Origin: Variovorax sp. V213
Lineage (GTDB): Bacteria; Pseudomonadota; Gammaproteobacteria; Burkholderiales; Burkholderiaceae_C
Direction of reading: 5' to 3'
DNA: 64,000 bases
Assembly: GCF_041154455.1 (NCBI RefSeq)
Contig: NZ_AP028664.1
Location: 2,605,001 to 2,669,000, forward strand
Part shown: positions 43,408-51,207 of the stretch, one piece after another
Position numbering within the stretch: the first letter of the stretch is position 1
Layout: the number at the start of each line of letters is the position of its first letter
The notes under the pieces: generated by a model
What the model was told of the DNA's origin: nothing
What the model saw: only the letters and a program-made list of their open reading frames with translations
The model's database searches: none
Translations under genes and position numbers: made by a program

Positions 43408-44442
43408 TCAGGCTTTGAACCTGTCTTTCGCGCGCCTAGCAAAATCGTTGGTGTAGGTTTTCGTGAGGTCGATCTTCTCGGGCTTCACGGAGGTGTCGAA
43501 GCTCGCGATGGCCGCGAGCGCGGTCTTGGGGCCCTCGGCCGGCACGAGGCCGTCGGTGGCAATCGATTCGCGGACCTTGTCGAAAGACGCAAGGTACAGC
43601 GCGCGGTCGCCGAGCAGATAGGTCTCCGGCACCGTCTTGATGATGTCGCCCGGCCCTGCCGTCTGCAGCCACTTGAGGCCGCGGACGATGGCATTGGCTA
43701 GCGCCTGGCAGGTGTTGGGATTCTTCTGGATGAAGTCCGTCGGCGCGTAGAGGCAGGCTGCGGGCATCGGCCCGCCGAACACCTGCTGCGTGCCCTTGAG
43801 CGTGCGCGTGTCGCTGATGATCTTCACGTCGCCCTTCTGCTCGAGCATGGTCATGACCGGGTCGGTGTTGCTGATGGCGTCGATCTGGCCCGATCGCAGC
43901 GCCGTGAGCGCGCCCGCTGCCACGCCCACGCCGATGAAGCTCACGTCGCTGGCCTTGAGGCCTCCGCGCGACAGCACGAGGTTGGCCACCATGTTGGTCG
44001 AGGAGCCCGGCGCCGACACACCGATCTTCTTGCCCTTGAGATCCTGGATGCCGGTGTAGCCCGCCATGTTCTTGGTCGACACGCCCACCGCGATCTGCGG
44101 CGCACGCCCCTGCAGCACGAAAGCCTGGAAGAACTGGTTCTTGGCCTGCAGGTTGATGGTGTGCTCGTAGGCGCCGGAGCATACGTCCGCCGAACCGCCG
44201 ACCACGGCCTGCAGTGCGCGGGCGCCGCCGGCAAAATCGGAGATCTCGACATCGAGGCCCTCGGCCTTGAAGTAGCCAAGCTGCTCGGAGATGGTGAGAG
44301 GCAGGTAGTAGAACGCGGCTTTACCACCGACCGCAATGGAGATTTTTGTCTTCTCGAGCTTGGCTTGCGCAAAAACCCGCGGCAGCGCTACTGCTGCGGC
44401 AGCAACTGCGGAGGCGGTGATGAGGGTTCTGCGATGGAGCAT
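43408..44442 (-). CDS. ABC transporter substrate-binding protein (NitT/TauT family)
   Basis: The 344-residue periplasmic protein has a signal peptide with a twin-Arg (MLHRRTLITASAVAAAAVALPRVFAQA) that could use Sec or Tat. The mature part is SsuA/THI5-like: KISIAVGGKAAFYYLPLTISEQLGYFKAEGLDVEISDFAGGARALQAVVGGSADVCSGAYEHT and VSAPGSSTNMVANLVLSRGGLKASDVSFIGVG. The ligand is unknown. It is the first gene of the transporter and is followed by the terminator at 43366. Confidence 0.92.
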   Translation of the reverse strand: MLHRRTLITASAVAAAAVALPRVFAQAKLEKTKISIAVGGKAAFYYLPLTISEQLGYFKAEGLDVEISDFAGGARALQAVVGGSADVCSGAYEHTINLQAKNQFFQAFVLQGRAPQIAVGVSTKNMAGYTGIQDLKGKKIGVSAPGSSTNMVANLVLSRGGLKASDVSFIGVGVAAGALTALRSGQIDAISNTDPVMTMLEQKGDVKIISDTRTLKGTQQVFGGPMPAACLYAPTDFIQKNPNTCQALANAIVRGLKWLQTAGPGDIIKTVPETYLLGDRALYLASFDKVRESIATDGLVPAEGPKTALAAIASFDTSVKPEKIDLTKTYTNDFARRAKDRFKA

Positions 44443-44576
44443 GGAACGGACCTGCGGGCTCTTTGATTCTTTAGACCGAATCGAGCTTAGGGGTGCGCCC
44501 CTCTCGGCTGCATCGGGGTCATCCCGTGCGGGTTTCCACGTAAGCACGAAGGCCTCTACGGCCTGTGCCGAACGGC

Positions 44577-44969
44577 CTATGGCGCGAGAAAAAGAATCGC
44601 GATGTTGACCAGGAATCCGAGCGCCCAGACCGCGCTGCGCACGCTGCCGATGCCCTTGATGTAGACCGCGATGTAGATCAGGCGCAGCACGACATAGGCC
44701 ACCGCCAGCATGTCGAGCCGCGCCTGGTTGGCACCGAGCTGGTGCGCGATGATCACCGCGCCAATGAAGAACGGCAGCCCCTCGAAGCTGTTGGACTGCG
44801 CGCTGTTGGCGCGCGCGCGCCAGCCGCTCAGCTTCGCGGTCCAGTCGCGCGGATGCGTGTTGTCGCGCGGACCGAAGCTGCCGGCTTTCGCGATCCATGC
44901 CGCGAGATACGGCAGCCCGCAGGCGATGAATACGCACCAGTAGGCAACAGTGAGCAATGAAAAAGTCAT
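44577..44969 (-). CDS. MAPEG-family membrane protein
   Basis: The 130-residue protein has four hydrophobic helices and the MAPEG pattern: WRARANSAQSNSFEGLPFFIGAVIIAH followed by LDMLAVAYVVLRLIYIAVYI. The RANSAQSNxxEG segment resembles the glutathione-binding motif of microsomal glutathione transferases. In bacteria these proteins are little studied. It lies 48 bases after recR on the same strand. Confidence 0.88.
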   Translation of the reverse strand: MTFSLLTVAYWCVFIACGLPYLAAWIAKAGSFGPRDNTHPRDWTAKLSGWRARANSAQSNSFEGLPFFIGAVIIAHQLGANQARLDMLAVAYVVLRLIYIAVYIKGIGSVRSAVWALGFLVNIAILFLAP

Positions 44970-45017
44970 TTGGGTTTGTTGTCTGCGTTCGACAGCGGCT
45001 GCGACGGCCGCTGCGCG

Positions 45018-45611
45018 CTAGCGGCGGTCGACCAACGCATGCGCGATGGTGCCGAGGTCCACGTATTCGAGTTCGCTGCCGGCCGGCACGCCGCGCGCAA
45101 GGCGCGTCACGTTGAGGCCGCGCTGCCTGAGCGCCTCGCCGATCACGTGCGCGGTGGCCTCGCCCTCCGCCGTGAAGTTGGTGGCCAGGATGACCTCGCT
45201 CACCGTGCCGTCGAGCGCGCGGTCGAAGAGCTTCTGCAGGCCGATGTCCTTGGGGCCGATGCCGTCGAGCGGGCTGAGCTTGCCCATCAGCACGAAGTAG
45301 TAGCCGCGAAAGGCCCCCGTGCGTTCGAGCGCGGCCTGGTCGGCGGGCGTTTCGACCACGCAGAGCTTGGTCGCATCGCGGCGCGCATCGAGGCACACGC
45401 TGCACACGGACGCTTCCGTGAAGGTGTTGCAGCGTTCGCAATGCCGCACGTTGCCGGCCGCCTGCTGCAACGCGCGCGAAAGCAGCTGCGCGCCTTCACG
45501 GTCGTGCTGCAGCAAATGAAACGCCATGCGCGAGGCCGACTTGACGCCGACACCAGGCAGGCGGCGCAATGCATCGACCAACGCGTCGAGCGAACTGGCG
45601 TCGGCCATCAA
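45018..45611 (-). CDS. recR: Recombination mediator protein
   Basis: RecR works with RecO (and RecF) to load RecA at gaps. The 197-residue product has the N-terminal helix-hairpin-helix (LPGVGVKSASRMAFHLL), the zinc finger (CERCNTFTEASVCSVC) and the Toprim domain (CVVETPADQAALERTGAFRGYYFVLMGKLSPLDGIGP, then VILATNFTAEGEATAHVI). It follows ybaB by 4 bases, in the usual dnaX-ybaB-recR operon. Confidence 0.96.
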   Translation of the reverse strand: MMADASSLDALVDALRRLPGVGVKSASRMAFHLLQHDREGAQLLSRALQQAAGNVRHCERCNTFTEASVCSVCLDARRDATKLCVVETPADQAALERTGAFRGYYFVLMGKLSPLDGIGPKDIGLQKLFDRALDGTVSEVILATNFTAEGEATAHVIGEALRQRGLNVTRLARGVPAGSELEYVDLGTIAHALVDRR

Positions 45612-45615
45612 TGGC

Positions 45616-45948
45616 TCAGAACGGCAGCTTCATGCCGGGCGGAAGGCCCGGCATGCCAGCCGTGAGCTTGCCCATCTTCTGCTCGCTGGTTTCCTCGGCC
45701 TTGCGCACTGCGGCATTGAAAGCAGCAGCCACGAGGTCTTCGAGCATGTCCTTGTCGTCGGCCAAGAGGCTCGGATCGATGGTGATGCGCTTCACGTCGT
45801 GCTTGCAGGTCATCACGACCTTGACCAGGCCAGCGCCCGATTCGCCTTCGACCTCGATGGTGGCCAGCTCTTCCTGGGCCTTCTTGAGGTTGTCCTGCAT
45901 TGCCTGCGCCTGCTTCATGAGGCCGGCCAGTTGTCCTTTGTTGAACAT
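45616..45948 (-). CDS. ybaB: Nucleoid-associated protein YbaB/EbfC
   Basis: This 110-residue DNA-binding dimer has the family pattern: GQLAGLMKQAQAMQDNLKKAQEELATIEVEGESGAGLVKVVMTCKHDVKRITIDPSLL, then EDLVAAAFNAAVRKAEE and a Gly/Pro/Met-rich tail. ATG at 45948 is the family start. It lies between dnaX and recR, as in most proteobacteria, supporting co-transcription. Confidence 0.96.
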   Translation of the reverse strand: MFNKGQLAGLMKQAQAMQDNLKKAQEELATIEVEGESGAGLVKVVMTCKHDVKRITIDPSLLADDKDMLEDLVAAAFNAAVRKAEETSEQKMGKLTAGMPGLPPGMKLPF

Positions 45949-46045
45949 CGTTGGTCCTGATTGGTTGGAAATGGGGAAGGATAAGAGAGATGGCGGTCGA
46001 ACCGGAATGCCGCAAGGGGCGGCACGAGTTTTCAGTAGCGTTCTG

Positions 46046-47896
46046 TCAGGCCGGCTTGAGCGTTCCGGGCACGATCTTCGCATCGAATTCACGCATCAGC
46101 ATCTGCACTTCGGGATCGTTGCGGATGGCGTCCTCGGCCACGCGCTGGCGCTCGTCGGCGGCCTGCTTGTTGCGGCGCGCGGGGCTGTCGACCACGCCGC
46201 CGATCTCGATGGCAAGCCTCACACTGTGGCCGAGCCCAGCCAGCGCGTCGGTGAGCTTCTCACGGGCCGAAGGCTGGTTGAGCAACTCGCGCTCCACCCG
46301 AAGTATCCACTGATCGACGTCGCGCGCGACCAGCTGCGATTGCAGCGCGAGTTCGCGCGCCAGGGCATTGATGCTCTCGGCCGCGATCATCTGCGTGACC
46401 GTCGCGTGCCAGAAATCGCCGTCTTCGCTGGGCGGAATGGGCGGCGCCGGGCCGCGCTGCTCGTCGGGACGCGGCACGTCGCGCTGGCTCGGCGGCGGCT
46501 GGACGCGCATCGGCACGGCAAGCACCTTGGCGCCTGCCTCCCACGGCGGAGCTTCTGCCGCGGCGGGTGGCTTGGCCTCGCCCTGCCGAAGGGGCTCGCT
46601 GACCACGGCAAGGCGCTGCCCAGCCGGCGCCGAAGAGGCCTGCGAGGCCACCGGCGCGGCGGCCGCCACAGGCGCCGCGGCAGTTTCCACCGCCCGAGCC
46701 GGCGCTACGGCCGCAGGGGCCGAAACCGCCTTGCGGGCTTCATTCAGAGTTTTTTTTTCCGTGGAGGCCGAGGAAGCAGCCGCGCTGGAAGGCTTGAAGG
46801 CCAAAAGCCGCAACAGCACCATCGTGAGCGCCGCGTACTCGTCGGGCGCCAGGCCCAGCTCGCCGCGGCCGTGCAGGCACAGGCTGTAGAGCAATTGCGT
46901 TTCGTCGGCCGGCATCAGCGCGGCAAGGCGTGCCGTGTCGGCCGCATCGGGATCGGTGGCCGAATCGGCCGACTCGGCCCGCGAAGGCACCGCCTGCAGC
47001 ACCGCCATGGCCTGCAGCACCGCCGTCATTTCTTCCAGCGTGGAAGCGGCGGACATGCCGTCGCGCCGCAGCGCCTCCGAGGTGTCGACCACCGTCTTGC
47101 CGTCGCCCTCTGCCAGTGCCTCGATCAGCTTGAACACATGGCCACGGTCCACGCTGCCGAGCATCTGGCGCACACCGGTTTCGAGCAGTTCGCCGTTGCC
47201 GAATGCAATCGCCTGGTCGGTGAGCGACAGGGCATCGCGCATCGAGCCACGTGCGGCACGGGCGAGCAGACGCAGCGCTTGCGGCTCGGCCGGCACCTGC
47301 TCGGCCTGCAGCACGCCCGTCAGATGCTCCAGCACCGTTTCGGGCGCCATCGGCCGCAGGTTGAACTGCAGGCAGCGCGACAGCACCGTGACCGGCACCT
47401 TCTGCGGATCGGTGGTGGCGAGCACGAACTTGAGGTATTCCGGCGGCTCCTCGAGCGTCTTCAGCATCGCGTTGAACGCGGTGTTGGTGAGCATGTGCAC
47501 TTCGTCGATCATGAAGACCTTGAAGCGCCCCTGCACCGGCTTGTACACCGCCTGCTCGAGCAGCGACTGCACCTCGTCCACGCCGCGGTTCGATGCCGCG
47601 TCCAGCTCGGTGTAGTCGACGAAGCGGCCCGAATCGATGTCCTTGCAGGCCTGGCAGACCCCGCAAGGCGTGGCCGTGATGCCGCCCTGCCCGTCCGGGC
47701 CCTGGCAATTGAGCGACTTGGCCAGAATGCGCGAAACCGTGGTCTTGCCCACGCCCCGCGTGCCAGTGAAAAGATAGGCGTGATGCAGGCGCTGCGTGGT
47801 CAACGCGTTCTCGAGCGCCTGCACCACGTGCCCCTGGCCGACCATCTCACCGAAGGTTTTCGGACGGAACTTGCGAGCGAGCACGAGATAAGACAT
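46046..47896 (-). CDS. dnaX: DNA polymerase III subunit tau (and gamma)
   Basis: The 616-residue tau subunit is the clamp-loader ATPase and replisome organiser. The N-terminal AAA+ module (about residues 1-230) has HAYLFTGTRGVGKTTVSRILAKSLNC (Walker A), a zinc site (CGVCQACKDI with the earlier Cys), FMIDEVHMLTNTAFNAMLKTLEEPP (Walker B) and the SRC motif (VTVLSRCLQFNLRPM). Domain III follows, then an Ala/Pro-rich linker and the polymerase-binding C-terminus. ATG at 47896 is the family start. Codon 380 begins a run of nine A's, a slippery site that could yield a shorter gamma form. SRP RNA lies divergently upstream. Confidence 0.95.
   Translation of the reverse strand: MSYLVLARKFRPKTFGEMVGQGHVVQALENALTTQRLHHAYLFTGTRGVGKTTVSRILAKSLNCQGPDGQGGITATPCGVCQACKDIDSGRFVDYTELDAASNRGVDEVQSLLEQAVYKPVQGRFKVFMIDEVHMLTNTAFNAMLKTLEEPPEYLKFVLATTDPQKVPVTVLSRCLQFNLRPMAPETVLEHLTGVLQAEQVPAEPQALRLLARAARGSMRDALSLTDQAIAFGNGELLETGVRQMLGSVDRGHVFKLIEALAEGDGKTVVDTSEALRRDGMSAASTLEEMTAVLQAMAVLQAVPSRAESADSATDPDAADTARLAALMPADETQLLYSLCLHGRGELGLAPDEYAALTMVLLRLLAFKPSSAAASSASTEKKTLNEARKAVSAPAAVAPARAVETAAAPVAAAAPVASQASSAPAGQRLAVVSEPLRQGEAKPPAAAEAPPWEAGAKVLAVPMRVQPPPSQRDVPRPDEQRGPAPPIPPSEDGDFWHATVTQMIAAESINALARELALQSQLVARDVDQWILRVERELLNQPSAREKLTDALAGLGHSVRLAIEIGGVVDSPARRNKQAADERQRVAEDAIRNDPEVQMLMREFDAKIVPGTLKPA
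46750..46759 (-). other. A9 slippery sequence in dnaX (candidate gamma-producing site)
   Basis: On the minus strand dnaX reads GAA AAA AAA ACT CTG AAT GAA, giving nine consecutive A's at codons 380-383. Slippage to the -1 frame reaches TGA after AAC TCT GAA; the +1 frame reaches TGA after CTC. Either yields a product of about 385 residues, similar in domain content to gamma. T. thermophilus dnaX uses transcriptional slippage at a run of A's, and E. coli uses -1 frameshifting. Confidence 0.6.
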
Positions 47897-47969
47897 TGCG
47901 GGCATTCTAAAAGGCGCCGCGCCCCTTCCCAGTCCGGTCCCCGGAATCAAAAAAAGAGCCGTCTTTTCG

Positions 47970-48062
47970 TGGGATACCGCGGAACCGGCTTTGCCGGGCC
48001 GCTGGTATCGCCCCCAGCAGGGGGGTGGGCGAAGCGACACGAAGTGCGCGCAGCCTGGGGGG
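47970..48062 (+). repeat. Dispersed hairpin repeat, copy 2
   Basis: The dnaX-ffs gap holds a long hairpin: GATACC (47973-47978) pairs with GGTATC (48004-48009), GCGG with CCGC inside it, and CCGGC-TTT-GCCGG at the tip. A tail follows with CGCCCCC, a G-run, and CGACACGAAGTGCGCGCAGC. Copy 3, near rho, matches it over both parts. It ends just before the -10 box of the SRP RNA gene. Confidence 0.7.
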
Positions 48063-48076
48063 TTACAATAAGTGCT

Positions 48077-48170
48077 GACGGGCCTCCCTGCATGGTGAAG
48101 TGGCCAACCGGGTCAGGTGGGGAACCAAGCAGCCCTAACTGCGTAGTCAGTGCCAGGGGTAAGGCTCGTC
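48077..48170 (+). ncRNA. ffs: Signal recognition particle RNA (4.5S, bacterial small type)
   Basis: The conserved apical domain is present: GGTCAGGTGGGGAACCAAGCAGCC (read at 48111-48134) with the GGAA-type tetraloop region and the asymmetric internal loop that binds Ffh. The ends GACGGGCCT (48077-48085) and AGGCTCGTC (48162-48170) pair over 9 bp. Length of about 95 nt is normal. A TACAAT box at 48064-48069 is a good -10. Position next to dnaX is typical of beta-proteobacteria. Confidence 0.93.
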
Positions 48171-48219
48171 AACCTAATATCCAGAAGCCGTGAGTTCTCA
48201 AGGACTTGCGCGCTGAAAT

Positions 48220-48237
48220 GGGGGCTGCGAAGCCCCC
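48220..48237. terminator. Shared hairpin between ffs and the convergent methyltransferase
   Basis: GGGGGCT, loop GCGA, AGCCCCC form a 7-bp hairpin between the end of ffs and the stop of the minus-strand methyltransferase gene. There is no T-run on the plus strand and only a weak one (ATTTC) on the minus strand, so it may act weakly in one direction. Confidence 0.4.
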
Positions 48238-48248
48238 CACTCCCATCC

Positions 48249-49121
48249 TCACGTGCTTCCGCCGCCAACGAGCATTTCGCATGGCCCGACGAAGCCTTCG
48301 CTGCCTTCGAACTGTCGCAGCGCCTCTTCAATGGCATCCCAGGTGCTCGCGCGCTCGGCCTCGTCGAGCCCGACCATCATCTGGTGCAGCGCTCCGAAGG
48401 ACTCGCGTTCGAAGCGCACGCATTCGGCCGCGCTCGCCAGCCGCACCGGCGACGGCACCCGGCGCACCTCGATGTCGCGCAAGCCGGCCTTGGCAAACGC
48501 AGCCTCGAGCGCGCCCTCGGCACCGAGCGAAAACGGCCCGGGCTGGCCCGGCAGCGGCGCGGGGAGCCGCGCGCGTTCGCGAATGATCTTCACGGGGATC
48601 GAGAAAAATGCATTGCGCTCGGGGGTCGAGTAGACGACCGCCGACACCCGCCCGCCCGGACGCAAGGCCCGTCGCATGCCGGCGAGCGCGCGCTGCTGGT
48701 CGGGGAAGTAGATCAGGCCCACGCGGCTGATTGCCGCGTCGAAGCTGCCGGCGGGCAGCGTGTCGAGCGCCTCGCCGTCGAGTTCAAGGGTCTCGAGGTT
48801 CGACAGTCCCGCGGCCTTGGCATCCGCGGCAGCGCGCTCGAGCAAGGCCGGCGCGATGTCGGTAGCGAGCACGCGGCCACTGGCGCCCGCACGCCGCGCC
48901 GCGCCGATCGACTGCTCGCCCGCGCCGGCCGCGACGTCGAGCACCCGGCTGCCGGGCCCGATGCGGGCCAGATCGAACATCGTTTCCGTTGCATCGCCCA
49001 GCCAGCGGCCGAGAAACGGCCCCCAGCGATGCCAGGCCTCGGCGGCAGCCTGCCACTGAGCGCGGGTGGTGGTCTTGAAGGCGGCGGCGTTGAATGCCGG
49101 CGGGGCTGTGACGGTGGTCAT
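48249..49121 (-). CDS. SAM-dependent methyltransferase (UbiE/Methyltransf_25-like)
   Basis: The 290-residue protein has a clear SAM site: IGPGSRVLDVAAGAGEQSIGAARRAG (motif I), VLATDIAPALL (acidic ribose-binding Asp), LDGEALDTLPAGSFDAAISRVGLIYFPDQQRALAGMRRALRPGGRV (motifs II-III). The C-terminal half is substrate-specific and unassigned. It is divergent from an HxlR regulator; a 23-bp palindrome lies between them, so the regulator probably controls this gene. Confidence 0.88.
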   Translation of the reverse strand: MTTVTAPPAFNAAAFKTTTRAQWQAAAEAWHRWGPFLGRWLGDATETMFDLARIGPGSRVLDVAAGAGEQSIGAARRAGASGRVLATDIAPALLERAAADAKAAGLSNLETLELDGEALDTLPAGSFDAAISRVGLIYFPDQQRALAGMRRALRPGGRVSAVVYSTPERNAFFSIPVKIIRERARLPAPLPGQPGPFSLGAEGALEAAFAKAGLRDIEVRRVPSPVRLASAAECVRFERESFGALHQMMVGLDEAERASTWDAIEEALRQFEGSEGFVGPCEMLVGGGST

Positions 49122-49176
49122 GATGGGTCTCCATCGAGTGAGGGAGTCTCAAGAATGGCAGCGCGGCCCGAGGTTC

Positions 49177-49199
49177 GCCAGTCCAGAATCTGTACTGGC
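49177..49199. promoter_or_regulatory. HxlR operator palindrome
   Basis: GCCAGT-C-CAGA-A-TCTG-T-ACTGGC is a 23-bp palindrome with a single mismatched pair, centred at 49188 in the gap between the divergent methyltransferase and HxlR genes. Its right end is about 20 bases before a TAAATT -10-like box (49219-49224) for the HxlR gene, so binding would block that promoter. Confidence 0.65.
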
Positions 49200-49230
49200 C
49201 TTGGCTCGCCGCAGCGACTAAATTGGCGCC

Positions 49231-49920
49231 ATGATCGACTACGGCCAGTTTTGCACCGTGGCGCGCGGCGCCGAGGTGCTGTGCGAGCGCTGGACGCCGC
49301 TGGTGGTGCGCGAGCTGCTGTGCGGCAGCACGCGCTTCAACGACATCCGGCGCGGCGTGCCGCGCATGTCGGGCTCGCTGCTGGCACAGCGCCTGCGCAA
49401 GCTGGAGGAAGTGGGTGTCGTCAAGCGGGTTCAGGGCGACGGCAGCATGGCCGAATATCACCTGACCGCAGCGGGCGAGGAACTGCGCCCGATCGTGATG
49501 GCTCTGGGCCATTGGGGCGCGCGCTGGATCGGCAGTCGGCTCAAGCGCGACCAGCTGGACGCCGGCTTCCTGATGTGGGACGTCCGCCGCTTCGTGCGGA
49601 TCGACGAGTGCCCGCGCGCGCGCTGCATCGTGATCCACTTCCGCTTCACCGACGCAGCCGAGGGCGAGCGGCGCTGGTGGCTGGTCGTCGACCAGGGCAG
49701 CGCCGACCTCTGCCGCGACAACCCCGGCGACGAACCGACGCTGATTGTCGAATCGACCGTGCGAACCCTGACCGAGATCTGGACCGGCGACCTCGACGCC
49801 GAGGCGGCGTTGCGCGAGCGGCGCCTGCGCGTCATCGGCACGGAATCCGATACCCGCGACCTCTGGCGCTGGCTCGGGCGCAGCGTTTTCGCCGACACCC
49901 GGACTGCTGCGCGGCTCTGA
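49231..49920 (+). CDS. HxlR-family winged-helix transcriptional regulator
   Basis: The 229-residue protein begins with an HxlR domain: FCTVARGAEVLCERWTPLVVRELLCGSTRFNDIRRGVPRMSGSLLAQRLRKLEEVGVVKRV, followed by a 120-residue C-terminal domain (SCP2/sterol-binding-like by position; HFRFTDAAEGERRWWLVVDQGSADLC). That makes it longer than standard HxlR proteins, which are near 110-130 residues. A TAAATT box ends 6 bases before the ATG and there is no ribosome site, so the mRNA may be leaderless. It likely regulates the divergent methyltransferase. Confidence 0.88.
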   Translation: MIDYGQFCTVARGAEVLCERWTPLVVRELLCGSTRFNDIRRGVPRMSGSLLAQRLRKLEEVGVVKRVQGDGSMAEYHLTAAGEELRPIVMALGHWGARWIGSRLKRDQLDAGFLMWDVRRFVRIDECPRARCIVIHFRFTDAAEGERRWWLVVDQGSADLCRDNPGDEPTLIVESTVRTLTEIWTGDLDAEAALRERRLRVIGTESDTRDLWRWLGRSVFADTRTAARL

Positions 49921-49950
49921 GGCGTTCCCCGCCGCAGCCGCGCAAAACCG

Positions 49951-50076
49951 TCAGAGGCCCAGCCGCTTGACCGCGCCACGCGCTGCGGCCGCACCGCTGG
50001 CCATGGATGCCGTCAGCAGGTAGCCGCCGGTCGGTGCTTCCCCATCGAGCATCTCTCCCGCAGCGAACACGCCCGG
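49951..50076 (-). pseudogene. 3'-end remnant of a flavoprotein gene (diverged duplicate)
   Basis: The minus strand encodes PGVFAAGEMLDGEAPTGGYLLTASMASGAAAARGAVKRLGL and a stop. The same 41-residue C-terminus, with a few changes, ends the intact flavoprotein gene at 53202. By eye the DNA matches at roughly six of every seven bases over about 130 bases, so this is a diverged copy rather than a fresh duplication. Nothing else of the gene is present. It lies directly downstream of the copper-oxidase cassette, marking one of its edges. Confidence 0.85.
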
Positions 50077-50122
50077 CTCGGGCAATTCAAAGCAGCATGA
50101 ATGCCGCAGCCGCTGCATCCAA

Positions 50123-50731
50123 CTAACCAATCTGTCGTAGTCCGGCCATGACCTCTTCGGTCGGCGGCAACTCGCTGGTTCGCCAGACCAGCCGGGCGTG
50201 ACGATCGAACAGATAAACCTGGCCGGTATGGCGGTCGCCCGCTGCGGCGCCTCCCGTGAACAGCGAGAGCATCGGCTCAAGTGCCTCGGGGGCTGGCGCC
50301 GCCGCGCTCCACGTTGGCCTTGCGCCGAAGCGCCGCAACCAGGCGCTCAGTGCAACAGGGTCGTCGGACAGCGGGTCGATGCTCAGCGACAGCAGGTGCA
50401 CCGCCGTGTAGCGCTCCGACAGCAATGCCGCCTGCAGCGTCGAGAACAAGGCCCCCTGGATCGGGCAGACCGTGCTGCACCCGGTAAACATCAATTGAAC
50501 GGCGGTTGGGGCGCCTCGCAACTGCGCCGCGAGCATCGGTGTGGCGCCGTCGTGGCGCCGCAGCGGCAGGGCCGGAGCCGACACCGCCGGCAGCACCGGG
50601 CCGATGCTTGAGTTTGCGCGTGCCGGAGGCACACCCAGCCACGCCAGTGCACCGGCGGCAAGCAGGCGCCGGCGCCCGCGGGATGCAACCCGCGAGGGTA
50701 TGAAGGGGCCCCTCGCGTTCATTGGGTTCAT
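50123..50731 (-). CDS. SCO1/SenC-family copper chaperone
   Basis: The 202-residue exported protein has a signal with RGRRRLLAAGALAWLG (Sec or Tat) and a thioredoxin fold with the copper-binding CSTVC (in LMFTGCSTVCPIQGALF) and the ligand His in GDRHTGQVYLFDRHARLVW. SCO proteins deliver copper to cytochrome oxidase CuA or to other periplasmic copper enzymes; in Streptomyces a Sco protein loads the GlxA copper radical oxidase. The ATG at 50731 overlaps the cytochrome stop (ATGA). As third gene after a galactose-oxidase-like enzyme, it most likely supplies that enzyme's copper. Confidence 0.9.
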   Translation of the reverse strand: MNPMNARGPFIPSRVASRGRRRLLAAGALAWLGVPPARANSSIGPVLPAVSAPALPLRRHDGATPMLAAQLRGAPTAVQLMFTGCSTVCPIQGALFSTLQAALLSERYTAVHLLSLSIDPLSDDPVALSAWLRRFGARPTWSAAAPAPEALEPMLSLFTGGAAAGDRHTGQVYLFDRHARLVWRTSELPPTEEVMAGLRQIG

Positions 50732-51174
50732 TGAGAAAGGGCTTGCGTCAGGTAGTCCCACAACGCCGCGCACTGGCCTTCGTCGGCATCGAAGCGCGGC
50801 ATGGCTCGGGGCAGCGCGACATGGGCCGGGTCGATACCGGTGCGCAGCGTGCGGCAGAAGGATGCGCGCTCGTACGCGACGGGCGGGCCGCCGCGGCGCG
50901 GGAGGACTTCGCGCAATTGGCGCCGGTCGAGCGGCGGCGCGAAACCGGAGACAGCGGCAGTGGACTTGCCGGGGCCCGCGTGGCACTGGATGCAGCGCGT
51001 CGCTGCGCCCGGCAGCGGCGCGCTGTGGCCGGACAGCGTGCCGGCGAGTGGCTCGGTGCCATCGAACAGGCGCGCGCCGCGCGCCACCGAGGAAGGCACG
51101 GCGGCTTCAGGCTTTCCGGACCACGCCGGGCCAAAGGCCAATGCGGTTCCGAGCGCCAGCGCCAGCATCATCAT
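50728..51174 (-). CDS. Periplasmic monohaem c-type cytochrome
   Basis: The 148-residue protein has a signal peptide (MMMLALALGTALAFGPAWSG) and one haem motif (RCIQCHAGPG) with a possible axial Met in LPRAMPRFDADEGQCAALWDYL. It is class I-like but short of conserved features, so the fold is inferred. It is encoded between the copper oxidase and the SCO gene, 33 bases after the former and overlapping the latter, so it is the probable electron partner of the oxidase. Confidence 0.87.
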   Translation of the reverse strand: MMMLALALGTALAFGPAWSGKPEAAVPSSVARGARLFDGTEPLAGTLSGHSAPLPGAATRCIQCHAGPGKSTAAVSGFAPPLDRRQLREVLPRRGGPPVAYERASFCRTLRTGIDPAHVALPRAMPRFDADEGQCAALWDYLTQALSQ

Positions 51175-51207
51175 CGAAAGCCTCGGCTTCGCGAAGCGCG
51201 CCGGCCG

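Noticed and set aside
49951..50280. 110-codon minus-strand frame as a real gene
   Set aside because: Only its last 41 codons have homology (to the flavoprotein C-terminus), and the rest is antisense or out of frame with the SCO gene; it is a remnant.
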